From Planctomycetaceae bacterium (GTDB lineage: Bacteria > Planctomycetota > Planctomycetia > Planctomycetales > Planctomycetaceae), in NCBI GenBank assembly GCA_029259815.1, contig JAJDEJ010000020.1:1-35991 (forward strand): a stretch of DNA of 35,991 nucleotides, written 5' to 3'. Positions 8,201 through 17,224 of this stretch are shown piece after piece. The position numbers and the translations under genes are program-made. The notes under the pieces are model-generated. The model was not told the origin of the DNA. It saw only the letters and a program-made list of their open reading frames with translations, and made no database searches. Positions within the stretch are counted from its first letter, which is position 1; each line of letters opens with the position of its first letter.

Positions 8201-11023
8201 TCAGACGAGTCCCAGGCGTTTGCGAACGACCCACTCCGTGCACAGGCAGGCGAAGGCGATCGCCAGAAAACTCCAGCGGTTCCACAGTGGTTGACGCTCT
8301 TCCCGTTCGCTCACTTCCGGGGCGAGCGAGGAGAGCATCAACAGTTCATCGATCGCGGTCGGCGGCACAACTTGCCCTCCGGTCACTTCAGCGATCTGTC
8401 GCAAAAGGGTGATATTACAGCGAGTGTTGAGTTGTTCGACACTCCCTGTCTGAGACACGTTAATACGCGATTCGGCCCGGCTTTTGTCCTCCGTGTCTGC
8501 GAGCAGTCGGTCGACATCGTCGCCTGTCGCCGTCACCCGAAAGGCTCCCGACGGGAGACTCGGAAATGAGCCGAAGTAACGTCCGGGCACTTTGTCGTCA
8601 GCGACAAGGTCGACGCTGGACGGGGAGCCCTCCTTCGGCGTCGCCTCCGCAGCGAGAGTAGCACCCCGGAGAGGGTTGCCGTCGGCTTCGAACAATCGCA
8701 CGGTCACGGCGACCGGTTGCCCTTCATCGTAGCGGACGCGATCCGTGCTGATGCGAACGGTCTGTGTTCCACTCGCTCGCTCAGCGGCGGTCAGCCAGCG
8801 CATCAGCTGCCCCCAGAACCGGTGGTGATATCGATCGCCACGGCGAAATCGCAGTCGATAAGTTGCCGGTGCTGACAAGTACACCACTCGGCCAGCACCG
8901 ACTTGATGCCAGCAGAGAAGCGCATGTTCGGGCGATCGGTCTGCTGCCCGCTCCACCGCGACCGCCTGTCTTGATGCCTCAACGGCCAGCAAAGACTCAG
9001 CTGTCGGCTTGGGATGCGAGTACTCGGACAATGCATACAAAGGCTGTCGCTCGTATTGCTCTTTCCAGATCTTCTCGCTCTCCGCCCACTCGCCCGCAAT
9101 CGAAAGCACCGGATGAGCATCGCCAGCCGGAGTCACGACGATCTTTAGACCCTCGTTCGAATTCAGCTCTCGCCCACGTTCCACCGGCAGGAGTTCCATG
9201 ATCGGATCTTGGACGTATCCCTGCGGCATGTTCTCTTGTCCGGCGATGACGATCAGATGTCCGCCTCGCGTCCGCACAAACTCATCCAGTCCCTGTTGAG
9301 ACTCTTGATCGAAGTGTTTGGCGTCCACGTCACCCATAATGACGACATCGTAGTTCGCCCACCCTTCGACATCACGCGGCAGAGTTCCCGTCTCAGCGAT
9401 CTTGCCGGTTGCTCGTATTTCCGGTTGGAACAACAGCTTCTCAAACGACACCGATTCGTCCCGACGGAAGAGTTGATCGAGATAACGGAATTCCCAACGA
9501 GCGATCCGATCGACCAGCAACACTCGCAGAGTATCCTGCACGACATTCACGGTCAGGAACGCTACATTGTTGGTCGTGCTCGTCTCGTCTTCCAGTGGCT
9601 CCAGAGATAACTCGAACTCCTGACGTCCCAGCTCGTCGGCCTCGACCTGGAAAGACGCTCGCGAATCTGTGCGATCACTGTCGAACGTCAGTTCCTGCTC
9701 GTCGATCTTTTCGCCGTTCTGCCGAAGCACGAGTTTTGAGGTCTCGTCCGCACACTCGAACGCTGTCACGATGACGTCAATGAGAATAGAGTCCTTCTCG
9801 ACCACGGCTGCCGGTGCATCAACACGGTACAGCAACACATCGCGGAGCACCTCCGTGTTGCCGATGGGGACGACATGCACCGGAATGTCTGCGAGCGACT
9901 GTGCGATCTCCTGTGGTGCGATTGCATCGGGATCGTTGTGTGCCCCGTCCGTGATCAGGATGGCCGAGCGAATTGACTCCGCGGATGCAGAGCGTCCCAA
10001 TTGGTCCAATGCTGCCGAGAGATTGGTGAGGGAGGGATCGCTGACCGTCGACGTGGCGTCGCCCTCCGTCGGCAACTCACGCAGGACTTCGCCCCAGCCC
10101 GCATTGTGTGAGATCGCGGCAACCTGTCGATCGAATCGGTACGCTTTGATGTTCACGAGGTCGTCGGACTGTTGCGGTGTCCCTTGCCGGACGACCTCCA
10201 GCGTGTTGGCCACATGCTCGCGTCGCGTCATCCCTCCGCCGCTATCCGCGACGAGTGAAGTGCTCTCGTCATCTGGCGAGTTCTCCAAGCTCCGCGTCAA
10301 TTCACCCAGACGCCGCTCTGCACTCACCAGGTCGTCTTCGATTGACAGCAACGACTCGGGGAGATCGCCGATGGTTGACGTGTTCGCATCTTCCAGTGCA
10401 TCGATCACGTCACGCACATCGGAAGCGATGTTGCCTTCCAGAAGTGTCAAGAGACGCTCGACCTTCTCCGCCGTGTCGCCCGTCATTGCTACAACCGACG
10501 CCTCCAGATGACTGATTGCTCGCCCGACGGCCTCTGTAATTGCGTCACACTGACGGCGAATGTCTTTCGGGGCGCGATGATGCAACATGGCTTGTCTTGC
10601 TGACTCGCTACGACGTCTTGCAGCATGCACCGCCACCACAGCACGGTCACAGGCAGCAAGCGGATCAACCGTGCCTGACTCGTTTGACGCGGACTGCTCC
10701 CAACGGAGTTGCCGCGTGCTCGGCGGATCGTTGACGTCCATGCTCTCACTCGTGTCAATCAACACTGCAACTGATTGCGGTTTGGTGGTGCGACGCTGGG
10801 TCACCCAGGATGGGCCCAGCAACATCCACAAGATGAGTCCGACAGCGACGACTCGAAGTCCCCAGAAGGCAGCCGCCCACCCTGTCCCGGTCGCCCGTCG
10901 TTGCGACCACAACAAACCGGCGAACACTAGCGCGAGCAGCACCCCGATGCCGATTGCCGACAAGATGCCAATCGGCCCGTCGATGCTCATCGTCTCGACG
11001 ATGTGTGTTGTTTCGTCACTCAT
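8201..11023 (-). CDS. Membrane VWA protein with glutamine-amidotransferase-like domain
   Basis: The protein has 940 residues from ATG 11023; a GTG at 11041 would add six residues, and neither has a strong ribosome-binding site. Two N-terminal helices (about 18-40 and 50-70) precede a VWA domain with a complete MIDAS core, IDTSESMD (DxSxS at about 90-94). The VWA domain is interrupted by a helical, acidic insertion, then resumes with AILITDGAHNDPDAI. Next come an Ig-like segment and a class-I glutamine-amidotransferase-like fold (WANYDVVIMGDVDAKHFD, TRGGHLIVIAGQENMPQGY). I see no convincing catalytic Cys-His pair there, so the GATase-like domain is probably non-catalytic. One helix near the C-terminus (SFLAIAFACLCTEWVV) anchors the tail. 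It follows the BatA-like gene by 24 bases. Such proteins are standard members of planctomycete MoxR clusters. Confidence 0.85.
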   Translation of the reverse strand: MSDETTHIVETMSIDGPIGILSAIGIGVLLALVFAGLLWSQRRATGTGWAAAFWGLRVVAVGLILWMLLGPSWVTQRRTTKPQSVAVLIDTSESMDVNDPPSTRQLRWEQSASNESGTVDPLAACDRAVVAVHAARRRSESARQAMLHHRAPKDIRRQCDAITEAVGRAISHLEASVVAMTGDTAEKVERLLTLLEGNIASDVRDVIDALEDANTSTIGDLPESLLSIEDDLVSAERRLGELTRSLENSPDDESTSLVADSGGGMTRREHVANTLEVVRQGTPQQSDDLVNIKAYRFDRQVAAISHNAGWGEVLRELPTEGDATSTVSDPSLTNLSAALDQLGRSASAESIRSAILITDGAHNDPDAIAPQEIAQSLADIPVHVVPIGNTEVLRDVLLYRVDAPAAVVEKDSILIDVIVTAFECADETSKLVLRQNGEKIDEQELTFDSDRTDSRASFQVEADELGRQEFELSLEPLEDETSTTNNVAFLTVNVVQDTLRVLLVDRIARWEFRYLDQLFRRDESVSFEKLLFQPEIRATGKIAETGTLPRDVEGWANYDVVIMGDVDAKHFDQESQQGLDEFVRTRGGHLIVIAGQENMPQGYVQDPIMELLPVERGRELNSNEGLKIVVTPAGDAHPVLSIAGEWAESEKIWKEQYERQPLYALSEYSHPKPTAESLLAVEASRQAVAVERAADRSPEHALLCWHQVGAGRVVYLSAPATYRLRFRRGDRYHHRFWGQLMRWLTAAERASGTQTVRISTDRVRYDEGQPVAVTVRLFEADGNPLRGATLAAEATPKEGSPSSVDLVADDKVPGRYFGSFPSLPSGAFRVTATGDDVDRLLADTEDKSRAESRINVSQTGSVEQLNTRCNITLLRQIAEVTGGQVVPPTAIDELLMLSSLAPEVSEREERQPLWNRWSFLAIAFACLCTEWVVRKRLGLV

Positions 11024-11047
11024 GATGTTCGTTTGCGCCACGGGGAG

Positions 11048-13312
11048 CTACGCTTTGACTCCTGTTCGTCGAGTTGACTCTGCTGCCGTCTCGATGAAGG
11101 AGGGCAACGTCGTACTGCCCTCACGTGCACGAGCTGCCCGCGTCGCCAGGAGGAGTTCGACTGCCAGCAGGATCAATAGCCCCACCAGCAGTGGAGTCCA
11201 CACGGGCCGTTCGTTCACGCCGCTTGTGACTTGTGGAATCTCCAGTGTGCCCTGTTCTGTAAAGTCGAGACCGGCGTTATCGGTCAGCGATGTCAGTTCT
11301 TCCTCTGTCAGCGGGGTCAGGTCCGACTCTTGAGCGTCGCGTGCCACTTGAAAGGGAATGGTCTGCGTCGTGTCGTCGGTCCCCACGAACTGCACCTCGT
11401 AGCGTCCAGGTGCGTGTGTGTTTGAGTAACGAAAGCGAGCCACGTCGTCGGTCTCTCGGACTGTGATGTCACGGTGTGTCCCATCCGGGGAGATGATCGC
11501 AACTTCGGATTGAGAGCCGGCCAATGCTTGGGGCAACTCAATACGAGCGCCGGTTGAGACATTGAACTGAGTTGCCGCCGGTTGAGTCAGGTAGGCCATC
11601 CAGTCGTTGACCATGACAACGTGCGCTTTCGTGAGCGGCAGATTGCTCCATCCCACATCGAATGGCAATGCCTGAATAAAGACTCGACCACGCCCGGCGT
11701 ACTGCTCGATGACCAGCGGGTCACCGTCACCTGTTTCCAACAGGACCGACAGGTCTTCAGGAGCAGATGCGCGGTCGAAGGCGTGCCGCGACTGGATGCG
11801 GACGGCATCGATATCCAGCCGATTCGTGTCCGACAACTGGGCTGTCGCCGGATGGTCTCCTGATGGAGGATGGATCGTCTCTTCTTCCTGCGTCTCCTCG
11901 TTCTTGACAGTCTTGACATCGCCCAATGGCAGCGGACTGAGCCCCCCGCCGTCCTGGTACCAGACGGAGTTGAACGCCTCGCGATCTGTGCGACGACCCA
12001 ACACGACCCACAACCCGCCGCCCCGTTCGACGAAGCGATGCAACTTCTCGACAGTGTCGGTCACGATCGGAGTCAAACTGGTGAGCACCACCGCCTGAAC
12101 GTCGGCAAGTGACTCATCCTCCAGGTCGTCTGGGGAGGTGAGCCGCGGCGCGAAGACGGCATGCCAGTCCTCATGAGGTGATTCATTGTCATATCCCAAC
12201 GCGGCTGTGAAGAACGTCGCTTCGGTCACTCGCTGCCGATACTCGGGCGGCGCCCCGACGATCAGCACGGGGACTCGATCGACGACTTCGACGATCACTG
12301 ACTCTGCGTCATCGAGAGCAAGTTGGTCGTCGTCGTTGAGTCGACAATCGAGTGCGAACACACCGGCCTCGTCGGACCGCCACTTCCATGAGACAGAAAT
12401 GGTTCCTCCGGGGTCGATCCCCGCGATCGGGGATGTTCCGGTGACTTCACCATCGACCAATTGGTCAAGCGCCATCGGACTGCTCCGTGTGTGCCCGAAA
12501 TTCTGCACTTGAGCCTGGATTGTGACCGTCTGTCCTGAACCGACTTGTGTGTGTGACGCCTCAATGCCGACGACAGCGACGTTGTTGATGGGATCATCGA
12601 ATGCACCACAGGGGACGACCTGCACAGACGTCTGCATGCTGTTTTGCTCCATCGCCTCTCGGAGTTGCTGCCAGTTTCGCATAGCATCTGCTTGCCAGCC
12701 ATGAGCCTGATTGTCGGTCAGTACGATGACATGCCGCGCTTGCGCGGCTTCCGTCGATTCGGCATCAATGGCCGCTTGGACCGATGAGAACAGATCGGCT
12801 GCCCCCTGCGAAGGTGCCAGTTTGTCGATGTCACGCTGCAATCGAGCCTTCGTGACCGGATCGGCTTCGACGGCCTCAGCCGTCAACCAGTCAGGACCGC
12901 CGGCCGCCAGCATGACCTGCACGAGATCCGTCTCGGACAATTCGTCGATCACCTCTTTGGCCTGCTTCTGCAAGTCGCCAAAGGGTGTCTCACCGTCGAT
13001 CTCGCGAGACATCGACATTGAATTGTCCAACACCAGGATGACTTCCCGCGTTGGTTGTTTGCCGAACCAGTGGCCGCTCAGTTGAGGGCGGGCCAGTGCC
13101 AGCACTAATGCAAGCACGGCGGCACATCGCAACAACATCAGCAGGAACTCTTCGAGCCGCTCCCACTGGCGGCCCTTCTTGGCTGCGTCGACCAGGAACT
13201 GCATGGCTCCCCACTGCACGACGTCACGTTGCTGACGACGGTAGAAGTGCAACAGCACTGGCACCGCTGCCAACGGGAGGGCAAGCAGGAAGAGTCCATT
13301 CAAAAAGCTCAT
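11048..13312 (-). CDS. BatA-like membrane VWA protein
   Basis: The protein has 754 residues. The N-terminus (MSFLNGLFLLALPLAAVPVL, then a second helix about 55-74 ending in ALARPQL) is the typical BatA double-membrane domain. The VWA domain follows with MIDAS residues in VLDNSMSMS (Asp96, Ser98, Ser100) and VIVLTDNQAHGW. Then come a CARDB/Ig-like segment (about 235-330), an amidotransferase-like Rossmann segment (VQAVVLTSLTPIV, ERGGGLWVVLG), a further beta domain, and a C-terminal helix (PLLVGLLILLAVELLLATRA). The ATG overlaps the TGA of the DUF58 gene (ATGA, 13309-13312), so the two are translationally coupled. BatA proteins work with MoxR ATPases and DUF58 proteins in the membrane; the metal-dependent partner or client is unknown here. 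Confidence 0.88.
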   Translation of the reverse strand: MSFLNGLFLLALPLAAVPVLLHFYRRQQRDVVQWGAMQFLVDAAKKGRQWERLEEFLLMLLRCAAVLALVLALARPQLSGHWFGKQPTREVILVLDNSMSMSREIDGETPFGDLQKQAKEVIDELSETDLVQVMLAAGGPDWLTAEAVEADPVTKARLQRDIDKLAPSQGAADLFSSVQAAIDAESTEAAQARHVIVLTDNQAHGWQADAMRNWQQLREAMEQNSMQTSVQVVPCGAFDDPINNVAVVGIEASHTQVGSGQTVTIQAQVQNFGHTRSSPMALDQLVDGEVTGTSPIAGIDPGGTISVSWKWRSDEAGVFALDCRLNDDDQLALDDAESVIVEVVDRVPVLIVGAPPEYRQRVTEATFFTAALGYDNESPHEDWHAVFAPRLTSPDDLEDESLADVQAVVLTSLTPIVTDTVEKLHRFVERGGGLWVVLGRRTDREAFNSVWYQDGGGLSPLPLGDVKTVKNEETQEEETIHPPSGDHPATAQLSDTNRLDIDAVRIQSRHAFDRASAPEDLSVLLETGDGDPLVIEQYAGRGRVFIQALPFDVGWSNLPLTKAHVVMVNDWMAYLTQPAATQFNVSTGARIELPQALAGSQSEVAIISPDGTHRDITVRETDDVARFRYSNTHAPGRYEVQFVGTDDTTQTIPFQVARDAQESDLTPLTEEELTSLTDNAGLDFTEQGTLEIPQVTSGVNERPVWTPLLVGLLILLAVELLLATRAARAREGSTTLPSFIETAAESTRRTGVKA

Positions 13313-14244
13313 GCTCCGGCCCCCTGCACGCGCCTGCGCGCTGCTCGACGTCGGAGATAGTAGGCCAAACTGTCACCGAGATGTCGATCTGATGACAGCG
13401 TTACAAACTCGCTGTCGATCTCAACCATCTTCTCGTGAAGTTCCTGCATGAATGACTCGAACTGCTGTAGATAGTGACGTCGGATGGCGCCGGGATGCAC
13501 ACTGAGACGTGTTGAACTTGCTTCCAGATCTTCAAAAATCGACGGATTGCGAAAAGAAAACGAAATCTCTTCAGGAGCCAGCACCTGAAACACCAGCACG
13601 TCGTGTCCGCGCAGCCGCAGTTGTTGCAGCGAATGGGCGAGTTTGTCCAGGTCACCAAAGCAATCGGAGAAGACAATCACCAGACTGCGACGTTTGAGTA
13701 CGCTGCGCAGGTCGGTCACCGCGTCATGTAATTGTGCGGCTCCGTCGGCCTTGAGGGTCTTCAATTGCTCGATGATCGACATGAAGTGACTCGCCTGCGG
13801 ACGTGGGGGCACCACCTGTCGCTGCGAGCCGGAGCCCGTCAATAAGCCGATCGAGTCTCGTTGTTTGAGCAGAAGTCGCGCGATGCACGCCGCGGTCATA
13901 CGGGCATAGTCAAACTTGCTCATCGTTGAACTTCCAAACTGCATTGACCCGCTCGTGTCGAGCAGCAGCCACGCGTGCAGGTTCGTCTCGTCCTCGAATT
14001 GTTTGACGTAATAACGGTCGCTGCGGGCCAGCAGTCGCCAGTCGACAAGACGCAGGTCGTCCCCCTGCGAATAGGCGCGGTGCTCATCAAAGTCGCAGCA
14101 ACCGCCTTTGTGAGTCGAGCGGTGCATTCCGGACATCACACCGTCAACGACTGTTCGCGACACCAACTCCAGCCCGCCAATGCGGGCCAGCGTCTGCGGG
14201 TCGAGCAGTTCAAGCTTCTTTGATTTGGATCGTGTGAGAGCCAT
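13309..14244 (-). CDS. DUF58 domain protein (VWA-like, MoxR partner)
   Basis: This 311-residue protein carries the DUF58 hallmark YSQGDDLRLVDWRLLAR (about 58-74), followed by the VWA-like LLDTSGSM with complete DxSxS residues (Asp96, Ser98, Ser100). No membrane helix is visible, so it is probably cytoplasmic and binds the MoxR ATPase. The ATG at 14244 has only a weak ribosome-binding site. The gene ends in a 4-bp overlap with the BatA-like gene. Upstream, a 221-bp gap containing a paired inverted repeat separates it from moxR, the widest gap in the run. The family call is firm; the biochemical role of DUF58 remains undefined in general. Confidence 0.92.
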   Translation of the reverse strand: MALTRSKSKKLELLDPQTLARIGGLELVSRTVVDGVMSGMHRSTHKGGCCDFDEHRAYSQGDDLRLVDWRLLARSDRYYVKQFEDETNLHAWLLLDTSGSMQFGSSTMSKFDYARMTAACIARLLLKQRDSIGLLTGSGSQRQVVPPRPQASHFMSIIEQLKTLKADGAAQLHDAVTDLRSVLKRRSLVIVFSDCFGDLDKLAHSLQQLRLRGHDVLVFQVLAPEEISFSFRNPSIFEDLEASSTRLSVHPGAIRRHYLQQFESFMQELHEKMVEIDSEFVTLSSDRHLGDSLAYYLRRRAARRRVQGAGA

Positions 14245-14275
14245 GCGGCTGTTTCATTGCCTGGTTGATATGTCT

Positions 14276-14401
14276 CGTCATTCCCGCGAAGGCGGGAATC
14301 CAGTGAACGCGGGTGAGTTGCCAGAGTTTGCTCACATATTCATCGACGACTGGATTCCCGCCCCGCGCCTTCGCGGTGGTAGACTCTGCGCGGGAATGAC
14401 G
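14276..14401. repeat. Paired inverted REP/BIME-like repeat, right arm interrupted
   Basis: The left unit CGTCATTCCCGCGAAGG...ATCCAG (14276-14303) is itself a hairpin: TTCCCGC pairs with GCGGGAA. The right unit (14350-14401) is its reverse complement, CTGGATTCCCGCC...CGCGGGAATGACG. The right unit is interrupted by about 24 extra bases, which contain their own small hairpin (CCGCG cctt CGCGG). The spacer between units is 46 bases. This repeat type is widespread in bacterial intergenic DNA. It lies between moxR and the DUF58 gene, where it may stabilise or attenuate the transcript. A second pair occurs at 26776-26874. Confidence 0.85.
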
Positions 14402-14465
14402 CGATCGTTGATTTTAGAGAACTGGAAGTAATCGATCTCATGTCCGAACTCCGTCCTACGAAAAT

Positions 14466-15500
14466 TCACGCTGCGGAAACGCGAAGCCCTTGAACGACCT
14501 GCGTGATGATGTCGTCGGTGTCGACGCCGGCGGCTTCGGCGTTGAACGTGGGAATAATCCGGTGCCGCATGATGGGGAGCGCGACGTGTTTGACGTCGTC
14601 TGTCGTTGCATGCACTCGTTTGTGCAGCAGGGCCCGCGCTTTCGCGGCCATCAACAGGGCGATGCTCGCACGTGGACCGGCCCCCCACTGCACCATGTTC
14701 TTCAGGTCGGAAGGCAATTTGCCTTCCTCCGGTCGTGTGTTGCGGGCGAGGTCGATCGCCGCGTCATACACATGGTCCGAGACGATGACCTCTCGCACGA
14801 GCATCTGCATGCGTTTGACCATTTCCGCATTGAACACCTGCTCGATGTTGGACTTGTAATTGGTGGTCTGCCGTCGGCAAATCTCCCGCTCGCCATCGCG
14901 CGTCGGATACGTCACCTTAATCTTGAACAGGAACCGGTCGAGCTGTGCCTCGGGCAGCGGATACGTGCCTTCGACTTCGACCGGGTTCTGCGTCGCGAGA
15001 ACGAAGAACGGATCAGGCAACTTGTACGTCTCCCCGCTAACCGACAGCTGTCGTTCTTCCATCGCTTCGAGCAGTGCACTTTGCGTCTTCGGCGGGGTTC
15101 GGTTGATCTCGTCTGCGAGGACGAGGTTTGCAAACACAGGACCTTTCACGAATCGAAACGCCCGCTTGCCGGTCGCCTTGTCCTCTTCCATGATCTCGCC
15201 GCCGGTGATGTCAGCGGGCATCAGGTCGGGCGTGAATTGAATGCGATTGAACGACAACTCCATTAGCGACGCGAGTTGTGAGATGAGTAGCGTCTTCGCC
15301 AGCCCGGGCATGCCCTGCAGAATGCAGTGCCCGCGACAGAGCACAGCGATCATCAGCTGCTCGGTCACGTCCTCCATACCGACGATGACCTGCGAGAGCT
15401 GATGCTTCATCTCGCCGTACCGCTCGTAGACTTCTGCGACCGCCTTCTCGATGTCCGCATCCGTGCTGAGTGGGTTGCCGTCCAATGGTTGTCTGCTCAT
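14466..15500 (-). CDS. MoxR-family AAA+ ATPase
   Basis: The protein has 344 residues from ATG 15500; an in-frame GTG at 15542 would add 14 residues with no better ribosome-binding site. AAA_3-type motifs are all present. Walker A is GMPGLAKT (about 63-70), with the Ala that is usual in MoxR proteins, and Walker B is LVLADEINR (about 126-134). NRTPPKTQSALLEAMEERQ carries the second-helix region, and ATQNPVEVEGTYPLPEAQLD carries sensor 1 and the arginine-finger area. MoxR ATPases are chaperone-like hexamers that act with VWA proteins, often in metal-cofactor insertion or complex assembly. Here the partners are the DUF58 and BatA-like products downstream. Confidence 0.93.
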   Translation of the reverse strand: MSRQPLDGNPLSTDADIEKAVAEVYERYGEMKHQLSQVIVGMEDVTEQLMIAVLCRGHCILQGMPGLAKTLLISQLASLMELSFNRIQFTPDLMPADITGGEIMEEDKATGKRAFRFVKGPVFANLVLADEINRTPPKTQSALLEAMEERQLSVSGETYKLPDPFFVLATQNPVEVEGTYPLPEAQLDRFLFKIKVTYPTRDGEREICRRQTTNYKSNIEQVFNAEMVKRMQMLVREVIVSDHVYDAAIDLARNTRPEEGKLPSDLKNMVQWGAGPRASIALLMAAKARALLHKRVHATTDDVKHVALPIMRHRIIPTFNAEAAGVDTDDIITQVVQGLRVSAA

Positions 15501-15553
15501 GGGTGTCTGTCCATCATTTGAAGGGTCGAAATCTGTGAGCACCAGCTGATCAT

Positions 15554-17203
15554 TTACTCAGCCGATTTGGCCGCCTCTCTCGTGCTGACTCGTTGATTTT
15601 GATCGAGGTCTAACTCGTCGAACTGTGCTCGCGTGCCCAGGAACTCGGCTGGGGTGAGATCGCCATCACTGTTGAGGTCCATACTGGCGAACCACGGTGG
15701 TGCTGCGGGTGAGTCAACCGGACTTGTTTGCCGGGGTGCAACACTCGGACGACTGAGGACCGAGTGGGCATGGGGACCGAGCGTGACAACCAAACGAATG
15801 GGCACCGGCACTTCATCCAGCTTGACGGCTCCGTCGGCATCTTGGTCGAGGGCAGCTAACAGTGCTGGAACGGTTTCGATCTCTCGCAGAGAGAGGCGGC
15901 GATCGTTGTCGAGGTCGACGCTTCGCAGCAGGGGCGAGCCATCAATGACGGCACCGATGGAGACTTGTCCGTTCCACTTGGCATCATGCGATGGCTGAGC
16001 CGCTGAAAGCTCGACATGACATTGAGGCAATCTCAAACTGACCACATCTTCGACTCCTGAAACTGATTGGAATTGAGTCGTCACGTCTTCGGCCAGCCCC
16101 GTGACGTAGAGCCCCGTTTCTTGACTGTCCTGTGTTCCTAACTCGACACGCAGAGTGAGATGAGGTTCCGCTGCATTCAGTTGAGACAAGTGTTGAGGTG
16201 TGAGTTGTGAAAGACCCGAAAGGCCAAGACCTGTCAGTAGTGTTTCAGTCAGCGGTTGCTGTTCACTTTCAGCATCGGTGTAGGTGGTTCGCAACAATCT
16301 TGTCAGCCGTCCCCAATCGGTGGCTTCATTGAGAACGGTTGCCACCGGAAAAGCGGTCCATGAAGTGATGAGCGGCGACTCAGTTAACTCTGGTTCGTCC
16401 ACCCAGTCATCTTCGTTATCATCCAATGCCTGCAGTCGTGTCATGGCCGATGAGACTTCCTCGGCAGAGAGTTCGGCGTCGCTGTTTTTGTCGAGTGCTG
16501 CCCACAGAGACGCTGACCGCGAACGATCCATCGCATAATTGGGACGTAACTCCAGCAGGGTTGGACCGGGCGACCATTGTGCCAGCAGCCAGCGTGCTTC
16601 CTCGCGACCTACCTCGATCCCGGGTTGAGCCGCGTACTTTTGCAAACGAGTGAGAGCCTCAGCGGGACGAAACCTCTGAGGAGAGATGCCGTCTGCTTCC
16701 TTGGACTCCTCGTCGTCAGTGCCACTCTCATCAGCGGTCTGATCGACAGTCTTGTCAGTCGCGACTTGCTCCTCAGTCGAATTGCGTCCTTGGAGCGCAT
16801 CATCAATCCAGCGTTCGCGGGTCATGCGAAAACTCTCGCCATCCACATTGATCGACAACAGGATTAACAGCGGTCCGTTCGGAGTCATGAGTAGCAGTCG
16901 GATATCCGGGTTGTCACCTGAGATTTCTCCCGGCACGTTCCAATCGCCACTGGGGTCTCGACGATAGTTGGCAGAGATGATGTTCGCGGGGCGTTGAGCA
17001 GCCATCACGACTTGGATATTCTCCATCTCCGGCTGCTCTGCCACCAGAATCGACTGCAGACGGCATTGAGCCAGTGGTGCAGTCTCGTCGCTGGCGACCA
17101 ATACGGAGACCAAGCTCAGCAGCACAACCCCATGACAAATCACCGCACACATCACCCGTCGCTGCTCAAAACAGCTTGCGATCAGGCGGTGGGAACTTCT
17201 CAT
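15554..17203 (-). CDS. Secreted protein with six EF-hand loops
   Basis: The protein has 549 residues from ATG 17203; TTG 17212 and GTG 17209 are alternative starts. An N-terminal signal peptide (CHGVVLLSLVSVLVASDE) directs it across the membrane. Six 12-residue EF-hand loops can be read, each with acid or Asn at positions 1, 3 and 5 and Glu at 12: DKNSDAELSAEE (238-249), DDNEDDWVDEPE (261-272), DLDNDRRLSLRE (430-441), DQDADGAVKLDE (453-464), DLNSDGDLTPAE (509-520) and DLDQNQRVSTRE (532-543). They group as three pairs, so strong calcium binding is likely. A beta-rich segment at 280-425 separates the first pair from the rest. It lies 21 bases after the DUF1501 gene and 53 bases before moxR. The function beyond calcium binding is unknown. 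Confidence 0.87.
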   Translation of the reverse strand: MRSSHRLIASCFEQRRVMCAVICHGVVLLSLVSVLVASDETAPLAQCRLQSILVAEQPEMENIQVVMAAQRPANIISANYRRDPSGDWNVPGEISGDNPDIRLLLMTPNGPLLILLSINVDGESFRMTRERWIDDALQGRNSTEEQVATDKTVDQTADESGTDDEESKEADGISPQRFRPAEALTRLQKYAAQPGIEVGREEARWLLAQWSPGPTLLELRPNYAMDRSRSASLWAALDKNSDAELSAEEVSSAMTRLQALDDNEDDWVDEPELTESPLITSWTAFPVATVLNEATDWGRLTRLLRTTYTDAESEQQPLTETLLTGLGLSGLSQLTPQHLSQLNAAEPHLTLRVELGTQDSQETGLYVTGLAEDVTTQFQSVSGVEDVVSLRLPQCHVELSAAQPSHDAKWNGQVSIGAVIDGSPLLRSVDLDNDRRLSLREIETVPALLAALDQDADGAVKLDEVPVPIRLVVTLGPHAHSVLSRPSVAPRQTSPVDSPAAPPWFASMDLNSDGDLTPAEFLGTRAQFDELDLDQNQRVSTREAAKSAE

Positions 17204-17224
17204 TTTCACCAACGAAGGAATCTC

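Noticed and set aside
14276-14401. CRISPR-like array
   Set aside because: Only two inverted units exist, with no regular direct repeats and spacers and no cas genes.
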